Shown: positions 8,218-16,332 of the stretch, piece after piece | Numbering within the stretch: the stretch's first letter is position 1 | How the letters are laid out: each line of letters starts with the position of its first letter | Program-made: the position numbers and the translations under genes | Assembly (NCBI RefSeq): GCF_002939985.1 | Contig: NZ_MDFM01000008.1 | Location: 113,653-177,652 of the forward strand | Reading direction: 5' to 3' | DNA: 64,000 nucleotides | DNA from: Xanthomonas hortorum pv. cynarae | Lineage (GTDB): Bacteria > Pseudomonadota > Gammaproteobacteria > Xanthomonadales > Xanthomonadaceae | Notes under the pieces: generated by a model | Databases searched by the model: none | Told to the model about the DNA's origin: nothing | Seen by the model: only the letters and a program-made list of their open reading frames with translations

Positions 8218-10386
8218 ATGTCGCGTACCGTCGTTCTGGCCGCTGCCATCACCCTGGCACTGGCTGCTTGTTCTGGAAAAGATTCGTCCGGTAAGGAGTC
8301 CACCACCGTGCCCGAGAAGACCGCCGCCACCCCGGCCGCCGATGCCGCGCCGAACCCGCTGCTCACCCCCAGCACGCTGCCGTTCCAGGCGCCGCCGTTC
8401 GACAAGATCAAGGACAGCGATTACCTGCCGGCCTTCGAAGAAGGCATGCGCCTGCAGTTGGCCGAGATCCGCAAAATTGCCGACAACCCCGAACCGCCCA
8501 CCTTCGACAACACCATCGAAGCGATGGAGCGTGGTGGCGAAACGCTCTCGCGCGTGTCGCGCATTTTCTTCGGGCTGGTGCAGGCCGATACCAGCGATGC
8601 ACGCCAGAAGATCCAGGAAGAGATCGCGCCCAAGCTGGCCGCGCACCAGGACGAAATCAATCTCGATCCCAAGCTCTTCGCACGCGTCAAAACCCTCTAC
8701 GACCAGCGCGACACGCTGAGCCTGGACCCGGAGCAGAAGCGTCTGCTTGAGCGCGATTACGAAGAACTCGTGCGCGCCGGTGCGCAGCTGTCCGAGGCCG
8801 ACAAGGCCAGCCTGCGCAAGCTCAATATCGAAGAGACCACGCTCTCCACCCAGTTCCATACCCGTCTGGTCGCCGCCTCGGCTGCCGGTGCGGTGGTGGT
8901 GGACGACAAGGCCAGGCTCGATGGCCTGAGCGAAGGCGATATCGCCGCCGCCGCCGATGCCGCCAAGGCGCGCAAGCTCGATGGCAAGTACCTGCTCACC
9001 TTGCAGAACACCACCCAGCAGCCGGTGCTGGCCTCGTTGAAGGACCGCCAGCTGCGCGCCGAGGTACTCAAGGCCTCGGAAACGCGCGCCGAAAAGGGCG
9101 ATGCCAACGACACCCGCCAGACCATCCAGCGTCTGGCCCAGCTGCGCGCGCAAAAGGCCAAGCTGCTCGGCTTCGACAGCTACGCCGCCTACAGCCTGGG
9201 CGACCAGATGGCCAAGACCCCGGCCGCCGCGCTCAAGCTGCTGACCGACACCGTGCCGGCCGCCACTGCCAAGGCGCGCCGCGAAGTGGCCGAGATGCAG
9301 AAGGTGATCGATGCACAGAAAGGTGGTTTCAAGCTCGCCGCGTCCGATTGGGACTTCTACGCCGAGCAGGTGCGCAAGGCCAAGTACGACCTGGACGAGT
9401 CGCAGATCAAGCCGTATTTCGAACTGGACAACGTTCTGCAGAACGGCGTTTTCTACGCGGCCACGCAGCTGTACGGCATCACCTTCAAGCAGCGCACCGA
9501 TATCCCGACCTATCACGCGGACATGAAGGTGTATGAAGTGTTCGACGCGGACGGCACCTCGATGGCGCTGTTCTATACCGACTACTTCAAGCGCGACAGC
9601 AAGTCCGGTGGCGCCTGGATGGACGTGTTCGTCGAGCAGGACGGCCTCACCGGTGCCAAGCCGGTGGTCTACAACGTCTGCAACTTCACCAAGCCGGCTG
9701 CCGGCCAGCCGGCGCTGCTGAGCTTCGACGACGTCACCACCTTGTTCCATGAGTTCGGCCACGCGCTGCACGGCATGTTCTCCAAGGTGAAGTACCCCTC
9801 GATCGCCGGCACCAGCACCTCGCGCGATTTTGTCGAGTTCCCCTCGCAGTTCAACGAACACTGGGCCTCCGATCCCAAGGTCTTCGCCAACTACGCCAAG
9901 CACTACCAGACCGGCGCGGCGATGCCGGCCGAGCTGGTGGAAAAGATCAAGAAGGCCAAGACCTTCAACAGCGGCTACGCAACCACCGAGTACCTGTCGG
10001 CCGCGTTGCTCGACCTGGCCTGGCACACCCAGCCGGCCGACGCATCGTTGCAGGACGTGAGCAAGTTCGAAGCCGACGCGTTGAAGCGCTTCAAGGTGGA
10101 CCTGGCCGAAGTGCCGCCGCGTTATCGCAGCAGCTATTTCGACCACATCTGGGGCGGCGGGTATTCGGCCGGGTATTACGCCTACTTCTGGTCGGAAGTG
10201 CTCGACGACGACGCATTCGAATGGTTCAAGGAAAACGGCGGCCTGGATCGCAAGAACGGCGACATCTTCCGCGCCAAGATCCTCTCGCGCGGCAACACGG
10301 TGGACCTTGCCACGCTGTACCGCGACTTCCGCGGCAAGGATCCCAGCGTCAAGGCGCTGCTGGAGAACCGTGGTTTGACGGAGTGA
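8218..10386 (+). CDS. dcp: M3 family peptidyl-dipeptidase, lipoprotein (Dcp type)
   Basis: 722 residues. Zinc metallopeptidase that removes C-terminal dipeptides from short peptides. The zinc site HEFGH is visible in TTLFHEFGHALHGMFSKV (about residues 512-516). The downstream GTSTSRDFVEFPSQFNEHW supplies the third ligand Glu. The N-terminus carries a signal ending in a lipobox-like LAACSGK, so it is predicted to be a membrane-anchored lipoprotein, and a low-complexity Ser/Thr/Pro/Ala linker (about 20-45) follows. E. coli Dcp is cytoplasmic or periplasmic and about 680 aa. A clear terminator follows, so it is probably monocistronic. Confidence 0.92.
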   Translation: MSRTVVLAAAITLALAACSGKDSSGKESTTVPEKTAATPAADAAPNPLLTPSTLPFQAPPFDKIKDSDYLPAFEEGMRLQLAEIRKIADNPEPPTFDNTIEAMERGGETLSRVSRIFFGLVQADTSDARQKIQEEIAPKLAAHQDEINLDPKLFARVKTLYDQRDTLSLDPEQKRLLERDYEELVRAGAQLSEADKASLRKLNIEETTLSTQFHTRLVAASAAGAVVVDDKARLDGLSEGDIAAAADAAKARKLDGKYLLTLQNTTQQPVLASLKDRQLRAEVLKASETRAEKGDANDTRQTIQRLAQLRAQKAKLLGFDSYAAYSLGDQMAKTPAAALKLLTDTVPAATAKARREVAEMQKVIDAQKGGFKLAASDWDFYAEQVRKAKYDLDESQIKPYFELDNVLQNGVFYAATQLYGITFKQRTDIPTYHADMKVYEVFDADGTSMALFYTDYFKRDSKSGGAWMDVFVEQDGLTGAKPVVYNVCNFTKPAAGQPALLSFDDVTTLFHEFGHALHGMFSKVKYPSIAGTSTSRDFVEFPSQFNEHWASDPKVFANYAKHYQTGAAMPAELVEKIKKAKTFNSGYATTEYLSAALLDLAWHTQPADASLQDVSKFEADALKRFKVDLAEVPPRYRSSYFDHIWGGGYSAGYYAYFWSEVLDDDAFEWFKENGGLDRKNGDIFRAKILSRGNTVDLATLYRDFRGKDPSVKALLENRGLTE

Positions 10387-10429
10387 GACACCCGCGTGCA
10401 CGACGCACGCGGATGCAGCAATGATCGAA

Positions 10430-10460
10430 AACGGGATGGCCTTGCGGCCATCCCGTTTTT
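10430..10460 (+). terminator. Rho-independent terminator of dcp
   Basis: A 12-bp stem AACGGGATGGCC (10430-10441) pairs with its complement at 10446-10457 around a TTGC tetraloop. A T-run (10456-10460) follows. It lies 44 bp after the dcp stop and serves the + strand; the next gene is convergent. Confidence 0.88.
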
Positions 10461-10500
10461 GTTGCGTCGCTTTTGATGCATCGCCGCGCTCGGCGCCGCA

Positions 10501-12660
10501 TCATGCTGGTTGCGGCGCCTGATCGTCCCCGATCTGCACGATCACTTCGTGCGACTGCGATGTGGACGCTGCTCCCGGACGCAGCCGCTCCACCGCCTGC
10601 GTCAGGGTCAACGGCGGCGCGGCCTGCGCTGCGGAGGACGTGGCACCGGGCGGTGGTGTGAGCGCCTTGGCCTGACCCAACAACCGTTCCACATCGTTGC
10701 CCTGCAGCAGCTCGTTGATCTTTAGGCTCGCCTTGGTCGCCCGACGCTGTGACAGCGCTTCGTTGGCGCCCCCCATCACGCCGCGCAAGACTTGCTGCTT
10801 CAATCCGATGTCGGTGTCGCCCTCGCGGCGATTGTTCTTGACGGTGATGGCGGTGTGCTGATTCAGCGCGCCGACCGCAGCCATGCCTCCCGACAGGGCG
10901 GAGATCGCCAGAGACTGTGCGGTCGGCACGTTGCGCGTTCCTCCCTGCGCCGCGGAGCTGGCCTTGCCGATCACCGAGGACGCCGCGCTACCCAGCACGC
11001 CTAGATGGAACATCTGGCCAATGCGTTGGGCGGTCTGTGCGGAGAACTCGCGCGAGGTGTACTTCTTGGCGATATCGCTGATCAGTTGGTCCGACACCAC
11101 AGACTTCTCGGCACCCAGCAGTACCGCCGCAGCGACGCCGTCCGGCTCGAGTTCGTCCAACCTGCCTTCGCGCAAGGCTTGCAGATCCTGCCTCAGCAAT
11201 TTCAGCGTCTTCGCCGGGCCGGCGCCATGGCCCGATTCCAGATCCAGGTCGTCGGCGTCTGCCGTTCCCTGCGGCGAACGCGATGCCTGCACCTCCGCGT
11301 TGAGCGCTTTTTCCATCGACACCAGTCCGTTGATGACGCGTTTTACTAGAGCCTGCGTGGGCGACTGAATCAGTTTGCGCAGCTTGCCCTGATCGATCTC
11401 CTCTGCCGAAACTGCCTCGCCACGTGCAAGTTTCGACTTGCCCGCTTCGGTCAGTACATCGGCGTACAGCAGATTGAGCTTGTTGTTGTAATCCTGTTTT
11501 GCCTGTTCGTCGAATCCGGCGGCCACATGTTGCGCAGCTGTCATCAGCAGGGCACCGACAGTCTGCGCGGTCGGCGACAGTGCCCGCATTGCGCCTGTCT
11601 TGCTGAGCAAGCCCAGCGTGCCCGCCAGAGGCGAACGCAGGATGCGCGGGACGGCCTGCCAGCGATTGCCCATCCATTGCCGGTCGTGCGCGCCCTGGGT
11701 CATGACAAAGTCGTGCTGCGCCTGATGCAGGCGCGATTCGGCTTGCAGCAATTGGTGGGCAGCGGCGATAAGGGCGTGAGTTGGCAGTGCGGTGGGGGTC
11801 TGGTCTGCGGCGCGCTTGAGTTGTCTGAAACTGTCTAAGCACCCGCTGAATTCGGCAACATGCCTTTCCAGCGCCTTCGCAAGGTCCGGTAGCCAATGCT
11901 TGTCGTTGATCTGATTCTTGTCCGGCACGATGACGTGACCGCCATGCTCACGGATGGATTCGCACAGGCTGACCACTGCCGACTGCTGGGCCGCATTCAT
12001 CGGTGCGGCGATGGCCGCTGTCGCAAAGCCGAATCCTGCGCCTGCCCAGGGCTGACGGGTTGCGTAGTTGATCCAGGGCGAGACGATGTACTGCATCGCA
12101 TTGTTTAGAAAACTACCGGTGGGATTGGGCATGCCGGACAGCAACGCGGTACGTCGCAAATCGGAAACTTCGACTTCGCTCAATCCCTGCGCTTTGTACC
12201 AAGCCATCGCATCCGTTTCGTGGATGCGGTTCAACAAATCTGTGTGTGTCGCTGCGCGTTCGTGCACGCCGGTGGTGTCCGGCAGTTTCATCGGCCTGAT
12301 CTGGTTGATGAGTTCGGCGGCCAGCTGCGGCTCGACCGGGCGCCGGTTGTCGGCAGCCAGTTTCTCTTTGAGTCGCACCAGCGACGCTCCGCCAGGATGC
12401 GACGGCATTACAGGCTGCGAAATCTGCAGACCAACCGCGTCCAGGTGGCTAGCCGTATGAGATGGGTCCGCAGTGGCGTCTGCGGTCTCCTTGCCGCGCT
12501 TGTTGGGGCGGCTGGATAGCTTGGTCAATGGGCCACCGGGCTGGGCATCCGAATGGCTGGGCGAGGCATCCTGGGACGCTTCTTTTTCGATCTCATGGAT
12601 GTGCGCACTCGACGCTGACACAGTGCGACTGAGCGGATTGGCAGATGCAGCAGGTTTCAT
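10501..12660 (-). CDS. Unrecognised 719-aa protein, candidate type III effector
   Basis: I do not recognise a family. The first about 110 residues are Ser/Ala/Thr/Pro-rich and polar with no signal peptide (SANPLSRTVSASSAHIHEIE), as in type III secretion signals. The middle is helical, and three Ala/Gly-rich hydrophobic patches (GAGFGFATAAIAAPMNAAQ, SALSGGMAAVGALNQ and one near SPTAQTVGALLMTAAQ) could be amphipathic or membrane-inserting. The tail is again disordered (TPPPGATSSAAQAAPP). The start at 12660 has AGGAGA about 6 nt upstream; an in-frame extension to 12777 is possible. No good PIP box was found upstream. Size and layout recall large effectors such as XopB/HopD1 or XopF, but I see no shared motif. 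Its function is unknown. Confidence 0.6.
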   Translation of the reverse strand: MKPAASANPLSRTVSASSAHIHEIEKEASQDASPSHSDAQPGGPLTKLSSRPNKRGKETADATADPSHTASHLDAVGLQISQPVMPSHPGGASLVRLKEKLAADNRRPVEPQLAAELINQIRPMKLPDTTGVHERAATHTDLLNRIHETDAMAWYKAQGLSEVEVSDLRRTALLSGMPNPTGSFLNNAMQYIVSPWINYATRQPWAGAGFGFATAAIAAPMNAAQQSAVVSLCESIREHGGHVIVPDKNQINDKHWLPDLAKALERHVAEFSGCLDSFRQLKRAADQTPTALPTHALIAAAHQLLQAESRLHQAQHDFVMTQGAHDRQWMGNRWQAVPRILRSPLAGTLGLLSKTGAMRALSPTAQTVGALLMTAAQHVAAGFDEQAKQDYNNKLNLLYADVLTEAGKSKLARGEAVSAEEIDQGKLRKLIQSPTQALVKRVINGLVSMEKALNAEVQASRSPQGTADADDLDLESGHGAGPAKTLKLLRQDLQALREGRLDELEPDGVAAAVLLGAEKSVVSDQLISDIAKKYTSREFSAQTAQRIGQMFHLGVLGSAASSVIGKASSAAQGGTRNVPTAQSLAISALSGGMAAVGALNQHTAITVKNNRREGDTDIGLKQQVLRGVMGGANEALSQRRATKASLKINELLQGNDVERLLGQAKALTPPPGATSSAAQAAPPLTLTQAVERLRPGAASTSQSHEVIVQIGDDQAPQPA

Positions 12661-13070
12661 CAGATTTCTCCTGGCGCTTGATGCAGTGGCGGCATCGATC
12701 AATGGCCGGTGCCGAGTAATGCGATCGCCTCGCAGCCCTGAGCTGGGCGCATTGTCGAGGGGCGGCGTGGTCGCCATGGCTCGAAAAGAGCACCGAGTTC
12801 AAGCACGCGACGAAACCGTTGCCGATGAAAGATCAAACTGCGGATCGCATTGTTCAGGGATTGCACCACTCTACAGGGGACATCTTTGCCGGATAGCGGA
12901 ACCGACGTCGCTGCACCCGAATCCCCCGGAGGTGTGGGCGCCAAGGTCGGGTGCGCTGCTTCCTATGGCAGGGTTGGTGAAGGCGTCACGCGGCGACGGG
13001 TGACGCCCGCATCCGCGTGCGAGGTGCGCCATCAAAACGTGATGGCACGCATCGGCATGCCTCAGGCCAG
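12661..13070. other. Intergenic region upstream of the 719-aa protein
   Basis: No convincing gene. The 12661-12777 part could encode an N-terminal extension of the 719-aa protein. A degenerate PIP-like pair (CGGAA-N15-CCGAA on the + strand, 12897-12921) reads TTCGG-N15-TTCCG on the minus strand, but its second half breaks the consensus and no YANNRT box lies at the right distance. I do not call it a promoter. Confidence 0.45.
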
Positions 13071-14147
13071 TTACCGTGTCGCCACTAACCCATCCGACCC
13101 TTGTGCCGCCGCATCCTGCCGCCACCAACGCACGCGGTTGGCCGGCGCCTGCAGATCCACCCGCTCGCCCATGCACGGCGTGACCAATGCGACGCCAGCG
13201 CTATCGGCCAACGCCACGATGCGGTCCAGCGGCTCCTGCCACGCGTGCATGGCCAGATCGAAGGTGCCGTTGTGGATCGGCAGCAGCGTCTGCCCGCCCA
13301 CGTCCAGATAGGCCTGCAGGCTCTGCTCCGGTTGCATGTGCACATGCGGCCACTGCTGGTCGTAGGCGCCGTTTTCGATCAGCGCCACATCGAACGGGCC
13401 GAGCTGCTCGCCGATGGTCTTGAAGTGCGGGCCATAGCCGCCGTCGCCGCTGAAGAACACGCGCAGGTCGCGGTCCTGGATCGCCCAGGAACACCACAGC
13501 GACCGCCCGCTATCGAACAACCCGCGCCCGGAAAAATGCTGCGACGGGGTGGCGGTGAGTTGCACGCCATCGATGGTGATCGCATCCCACCAATCCAGCT
13601 GACGCACCTTGGCCGGGTCCACGCCCCAGCGCACCAGCAGATCGCCCACACCGAGCGGTGCGACGAACACGCCCACGCGGTCGGCCAGCGCGTGGATGCT
13701 GGCGCGGTCGAGATGGTCGTAATGGTTGTGCGACAGGATCACCCCGGCCAGTGGCGGCACATCGTCCAGCGCGATCGGTGGCGCGTGGAAACGCTTGGGC
13801 CCGGCGAACGGCACCGGCGAGGCGCGCTTGGAGGACACCGGGTCGGTCAGCCACCACCGGCCGGCCAGTTTCATCAGCACGGTGGAATGGCCCAGGCGAT
13901 ACAAACTCCGATCGGGCGCGGCAAGCAACTGCGTGCGCGTCAACGGCTGCACCGGCAATGGTGCGGACGGCACCGTGGTGCTGGGCTTGGCGAAGAAGAC
14001 CCTCCACAGCAGGCCGATCTGCTCGCGAAGGCTCAACGTGACAGTCGGCAGCGGCAGCACATTGCGAAACCGGCCACCGCGGAACTGCGGCGAGGCGGCA
14101 TAGGGAGAAGGGCGAGGAGAAGCCATAGGAGAGTTCGACCGAGACAT
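13071..14147 (-). CDS. MBL-fold metallo-hydrolase (NAPE-PLD/UlaG-like)
   Basis: About 358 residues. Metallo-beta-lactamase-fold hydrolase of the RomA/NAPE-PLD group. The metal motif HxHxDH appears as LSHNHYDHLDR. Later ligands are in TPSQHFSGRGLFD, FFSGDGGYGPHF and LPIHNGTFDLAMHAW. WWLTDPVSSKRASP is typical of the NAPE-PLD-like branch, which acts on N-acyl phosphatidylethanolamines or related esters; the true substrate is unknown. The start is uncertain: 14147 (MSRSNSPMASPR) or 14126 (MASPRPS). A longer frame reaching 14282 adds a possible membrane segment. It is divergent from a TetR gene with a palindrome between them. Confidence 0.82.
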   Translation of the reverse strand: MSRSNSPMASPRPSPYAASPQFRGGRFRNVLPLPTVTLSLREQIGLLWRVFFAKPSTTVPSAPLPVQPLTRTQLLAAPDRSLYRLGHSTVLMKLAGRWWLTDPVSSKRASPVPFAGPKRFHAPPIALDDVPPLAGVILSHNHYDHLDRASIHALADRVGVFVAPLGVGDLLVRWGVDPAKVRQLDWWDAITIDGVQLTATPSQHFSGRGLFDSGRSLWCSWAIQDRDLRVFFSGDGGYGPHFKTIGEQLGPFDVALIENGAYDQQWPHVHMQPEQSLQAYLDVGGQTLLPIHNGTFDLAMHAWQEPLDRIVALADSAGVALVTPCMGERVDLQAPANRVRWWRQDAAAQGSDGLVATR

Positions 14148-14314
14148 GGGAATAGCGATAAGGAATGCGAGCGACCCCAACACGACTGCGCGACTGCCAG
14201 ATGGGCTGTGCTCGGCGCTGAAGATCTGCAGAAACCGTTCGTACGCTGCGGTTCCTACGCGCCGGCTGCGCCCGCGTGACACTCATGTGTCACGCGGCTG
14301 ACTGCCGAGATTAC

Positions 14315-14329
14315 ACTACACAGTGTAGT
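14315..14329. promoter_or_regulatory. Palindrome, probable operator of the TetR regulator
   Basis: ACTACAC-A-GTGTAGT, a perfect 7-1-7 inverted repeat, lies 42 bp before the tetR start and between it and the divergent MBL-fold hydrolase gene. Position and symmetry suit a TetR-type operator that may control both. Binding is inferred. Confidence 0.55.
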
Positions 14330-14370
14330 TTATTTCTGTGAAAGTAAACTGCCGGGTGTAAAATCGGCAA

Positions 14371-15003
14371 ATGTCGACTGCCTCTTCCCCTCCAGCCGCG
14401 CCGCAGCGGCTGACCGACCGCAAGCGCCACGCCATCGTGGAGGCGGCCATTGCCGAGTTCCGCCAGCACGGTTTCGAGGCCACCAGCATGGACCGCGTGG
14501 CGGCCACCGCCGGGGTGTCCAAGCGCACCGTCTACAACCATTTCCCCAGCAAGGACGCGCTGTTTGGCGAAATCCTGCGCGGGCTGTGGCAGCGCAGCGC
14601 CGATGCGGTGAACCTGGTCTACCGGCCCGATCAACCATTGCGTGCGCAGTTGATAACGTTGCTGCAGCAAAAGCTACGCCTGCTCGACGACCCGGCATTT
14701 ATCGATCTGTCGCGCGTGGCCCTCGCCGAGGGCATCCACTCGCCGGCGCGTGCCCGCGAACTGATATCGCAGCTGGGCAGCAAGGAAGAAGGCACCACCA
14801 CCTGGCTGCGCGCCGCACTGGCCGACGGCCGCCTGGCCGGCGTGGAGGCGGACTTCGCCTCACAGCAGCTGCAGGCGCTGGTCAAAGGCTTCGCGTTCTG
14901 GCCGCAGCTCACGATGGGCCAGCCGCCGTTGTCGCCGCAGCAACAGACGCAAGTGGCCGAATCGGCCGTCGCGATGTTTTTGGGGTTGTACGGCCGCGAG
15001 TGA
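14371..15003 (+). CDS. TetR family transcriptional regulator
   Basis: 210 residues. The N-terminal TetR helix-turn-helix spans about residues 20-65, with the signature GVSKRTVYNHFPSKDALFGEI. The C-terminal ligand domain has an AefR-like look (FIDLSRVALAEGIHSPARARE). It is divergent from the MBL-fold hydrolase and separated from it by a palindrome at 14315-14329, so autoregulation and control of the hydrolase are likely. The inducer is unknown. Confidence 0.88.
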   Translation: MSTASSPPAAPQRLTDRKRHAIVEAAIAEFRQHGFEATSMDRVAATAGVSKRTVYNHFPSKDALFGEILRGLWQRSADAVNLVYRPDQPLRAQLITLLQQKLRLLDDPAFIDLSRVALAEGIHSPARARELISQLGSKEEGTTTWLRAALADGRLAGVEADFASQQLQALVKGFAFWPQLTMGQPPLSPQQQTQVAESAVAMFLGLYGRE

Positions 15004-15181
15004 GTGCACGCATGCATGCATGCGGCATGCTGCGGCATCTGCCTGGACCTGCCTGCCATCGGCCGTCTTTTCGCGTGGCATGTTCGCTGCAGGAATCAAC
15101 GCAGTTCTGCACTCCCGCGCCGTGTTAGGACGGGTCGATGCCGCGCGGTTACCGCAACACGCTGCACGAACCGTTGTCGAT

Positions 15182-15197
15182 ACTGTGCATGCACAGT
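15182..15197. promoter_or_regulatory. Perfect 16-bp palindrome in intergenic space
   Basis: ACTGTGCATGCACAGT lies in the 255-bp gap between the convergent tetR and lysR genes. The gap holds no gene that I can support. The role is unknown; it does not match the LexA consensus spacing (CTG-N10-CAG). Related CTGTGCA/TGCACAG half-sites occur at 33045 and 37230. Confidence 0.35.
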
Positions 15198-15258
15198 GGT
15201 TGTCAGACCAGGCGTTGGTGCGATGCAGGCAGATCAGCACGCAGCAGGCAGCAAAAGC

Positions 15259-16215
15259 TCACCGCTCCGAATCGCCACTTTCGTCATACCCGCGCGGCGT
15301 GAACAGATCCGGTTGGATCAACTCGATAAACGCGCGCGCCTGCGGCGAGAGATATTTGCCCTTGCGCACCACAACACCGTAGCTGCGGGTGGGGAAATAA
15401 TCCTTGAGCGAGCGCGTGGCGAGTTTGTCGCGGTCGGCATCGGTGACGCAGATCGCGGTGACGATGGAAATGCCCATGCCCATCGCCACGTATTGCTTGA
15501 TCACCTCCCAACCGCCCACTTCCAGTGCAACGGTGTAAGGCACGCGTGCCTGTTGGAAGACCAGATCGACCAGCCGATAGGTCACCTGCCGGCGCGGCGG
15601 CAGGATCAGCGGATACGGCGACAGATCCTGCAGCGTGACGGTGGGCTTGCTTGCCAACGGATGATCGGGCGGGGTGATCAACAGCTGTTCGAAGCGATAC
15701 ACCGGCGCGTAGTTGAGGTCGGCCGGCACGTCCAGCATCGAGCCGACGGCCAGGTCCACCGCGTCCTCGCGCAGCAGGTCGGTGCCGTCGGCGCTGATGG
15801 CGTTGTGCAGGGTCAGCCGCACGTCCGGATGGCGCGCGCGAAAGTTCGCCACGATGCGCGGCAGCAGATACAGGATGGTGGAGCTGTTGGCGGCGATATT
15901 GAGCTCGCCCGCATCCAGCCCGCGCACCTTCTCGCGAAAGCTCGCCTCCAGGCCGTCCAGGCTTTCCACCAGCGGCAGTGCCATGTCGTAGAGCAGCTGG
16001 CCCTCGCGGCTGGGTGTCATCCGTCGCCCGGAGCGCTCGAACAAGGCCACGCCCAGGTCGCGTTCCAGCGCCTGCAATTGCAGCGTCACCGCCGGCTGGC
16101 TGACGTAAAGCGCCTCAGCCGCCCGTGAGACCGAGCCTAATCTAACCGTCTGGCAGAACGCACGCAGCGGCTTGAGCCGGTCGGATTTGTAGGAAAATCG
16201 AGGGGTTGGCACCAT
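15259..16215 (-). CDS. LysR family regulator divergent from aceBA (CysB-like)
   Basis: 318 residues. The N-terminal winged HTH (about 15-75) reads LGSVSRAAEALYVSQPAVTLQLQALERDLG. The co-inducer domain (about 100-300) has ELNIAANSSTILYLLPRIV and GMGISIVTAICVTDAD. The latter resembles CysB/Cbl-type regulators more than IclR, the usual aceBA controller in enterics. It is divergent from aceB with 117 bp between starts and a good T-N11-A palindrome in the gap, which argues that it regulates the glyoxylate genes and itself. That is inferred from position. Confidence 0.88.
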   Translation of the reverse strand: MVPTPRFSYKSDRLKPLRAFCQTVRLGSVSRAAEALYVSQPAVTLQLQALERDLGVALFERSGRRMTPSREGQLLYDMALPLVESLDGLEASFREKVRGLDAGELNIAANSSTILYLLPRIVANFRARHPDVRLTLHNAISADGTDLLREDAVDLAVGSMLDVPADLNYAPVYRFEQLLITPPDHPLASKPTVTLQDLSPYPLILPPRRQVTYRLVDLVFQQARVPYTVALEVGGWEVIKQYVAMGMGISIVTAICVTDADRDKLATRSLKDYFPTRSYGVVVRKGKYLSPQARAFIELIQPDLFTPRGYDESGDSER

Positions 16216-16238
16216 TTGAGTGCGTACGAAAATCCACT

Positions 16239-16253
16239 ATAAGCTCAGCTTAT
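16239..16253. promoter_or_regulatory. LysR-type operator between lysR and aceB
   Basis: ATAAGCT-C-AGCTTAT, a perfect 7-1-7 inverted repeat that contains the T-N11-A core of LysR-type boxes. It lies 24 bp before the lysR start and 80 bp before aceB. Confidence 0.6.
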
Positions 16254-16332
16254 TTACAGCATTGATAAAACTGCTTTGTCAAATAGTTGCCAGCGGCGCA
16301 CGGTGCAGGTCCGGATGCAAAGGACTTACGCC

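Noticed and set aside
8209..10401. A 730-codon open frame antisense to the M3 peptidase
   Set aside because: It mirrors the dcp gene almost end to end, has no ribosome site and low-complexity composition typical of antisense frames in GC-rich DNA.
12897..12921. A PIP-like box upstream of the 719-aa gene
   Set aside because: Half-sites are CGGAA and CCGAA on the plus strand, so one half breaks the TTCGB consensus. No -10 box lies at the right distance.
15182..15197. LexA box reading of the 16-bp palindrome
   Set aside because: The CTG and CAG are separated by 8 nt, not 10, and no SOS gene is beside it.
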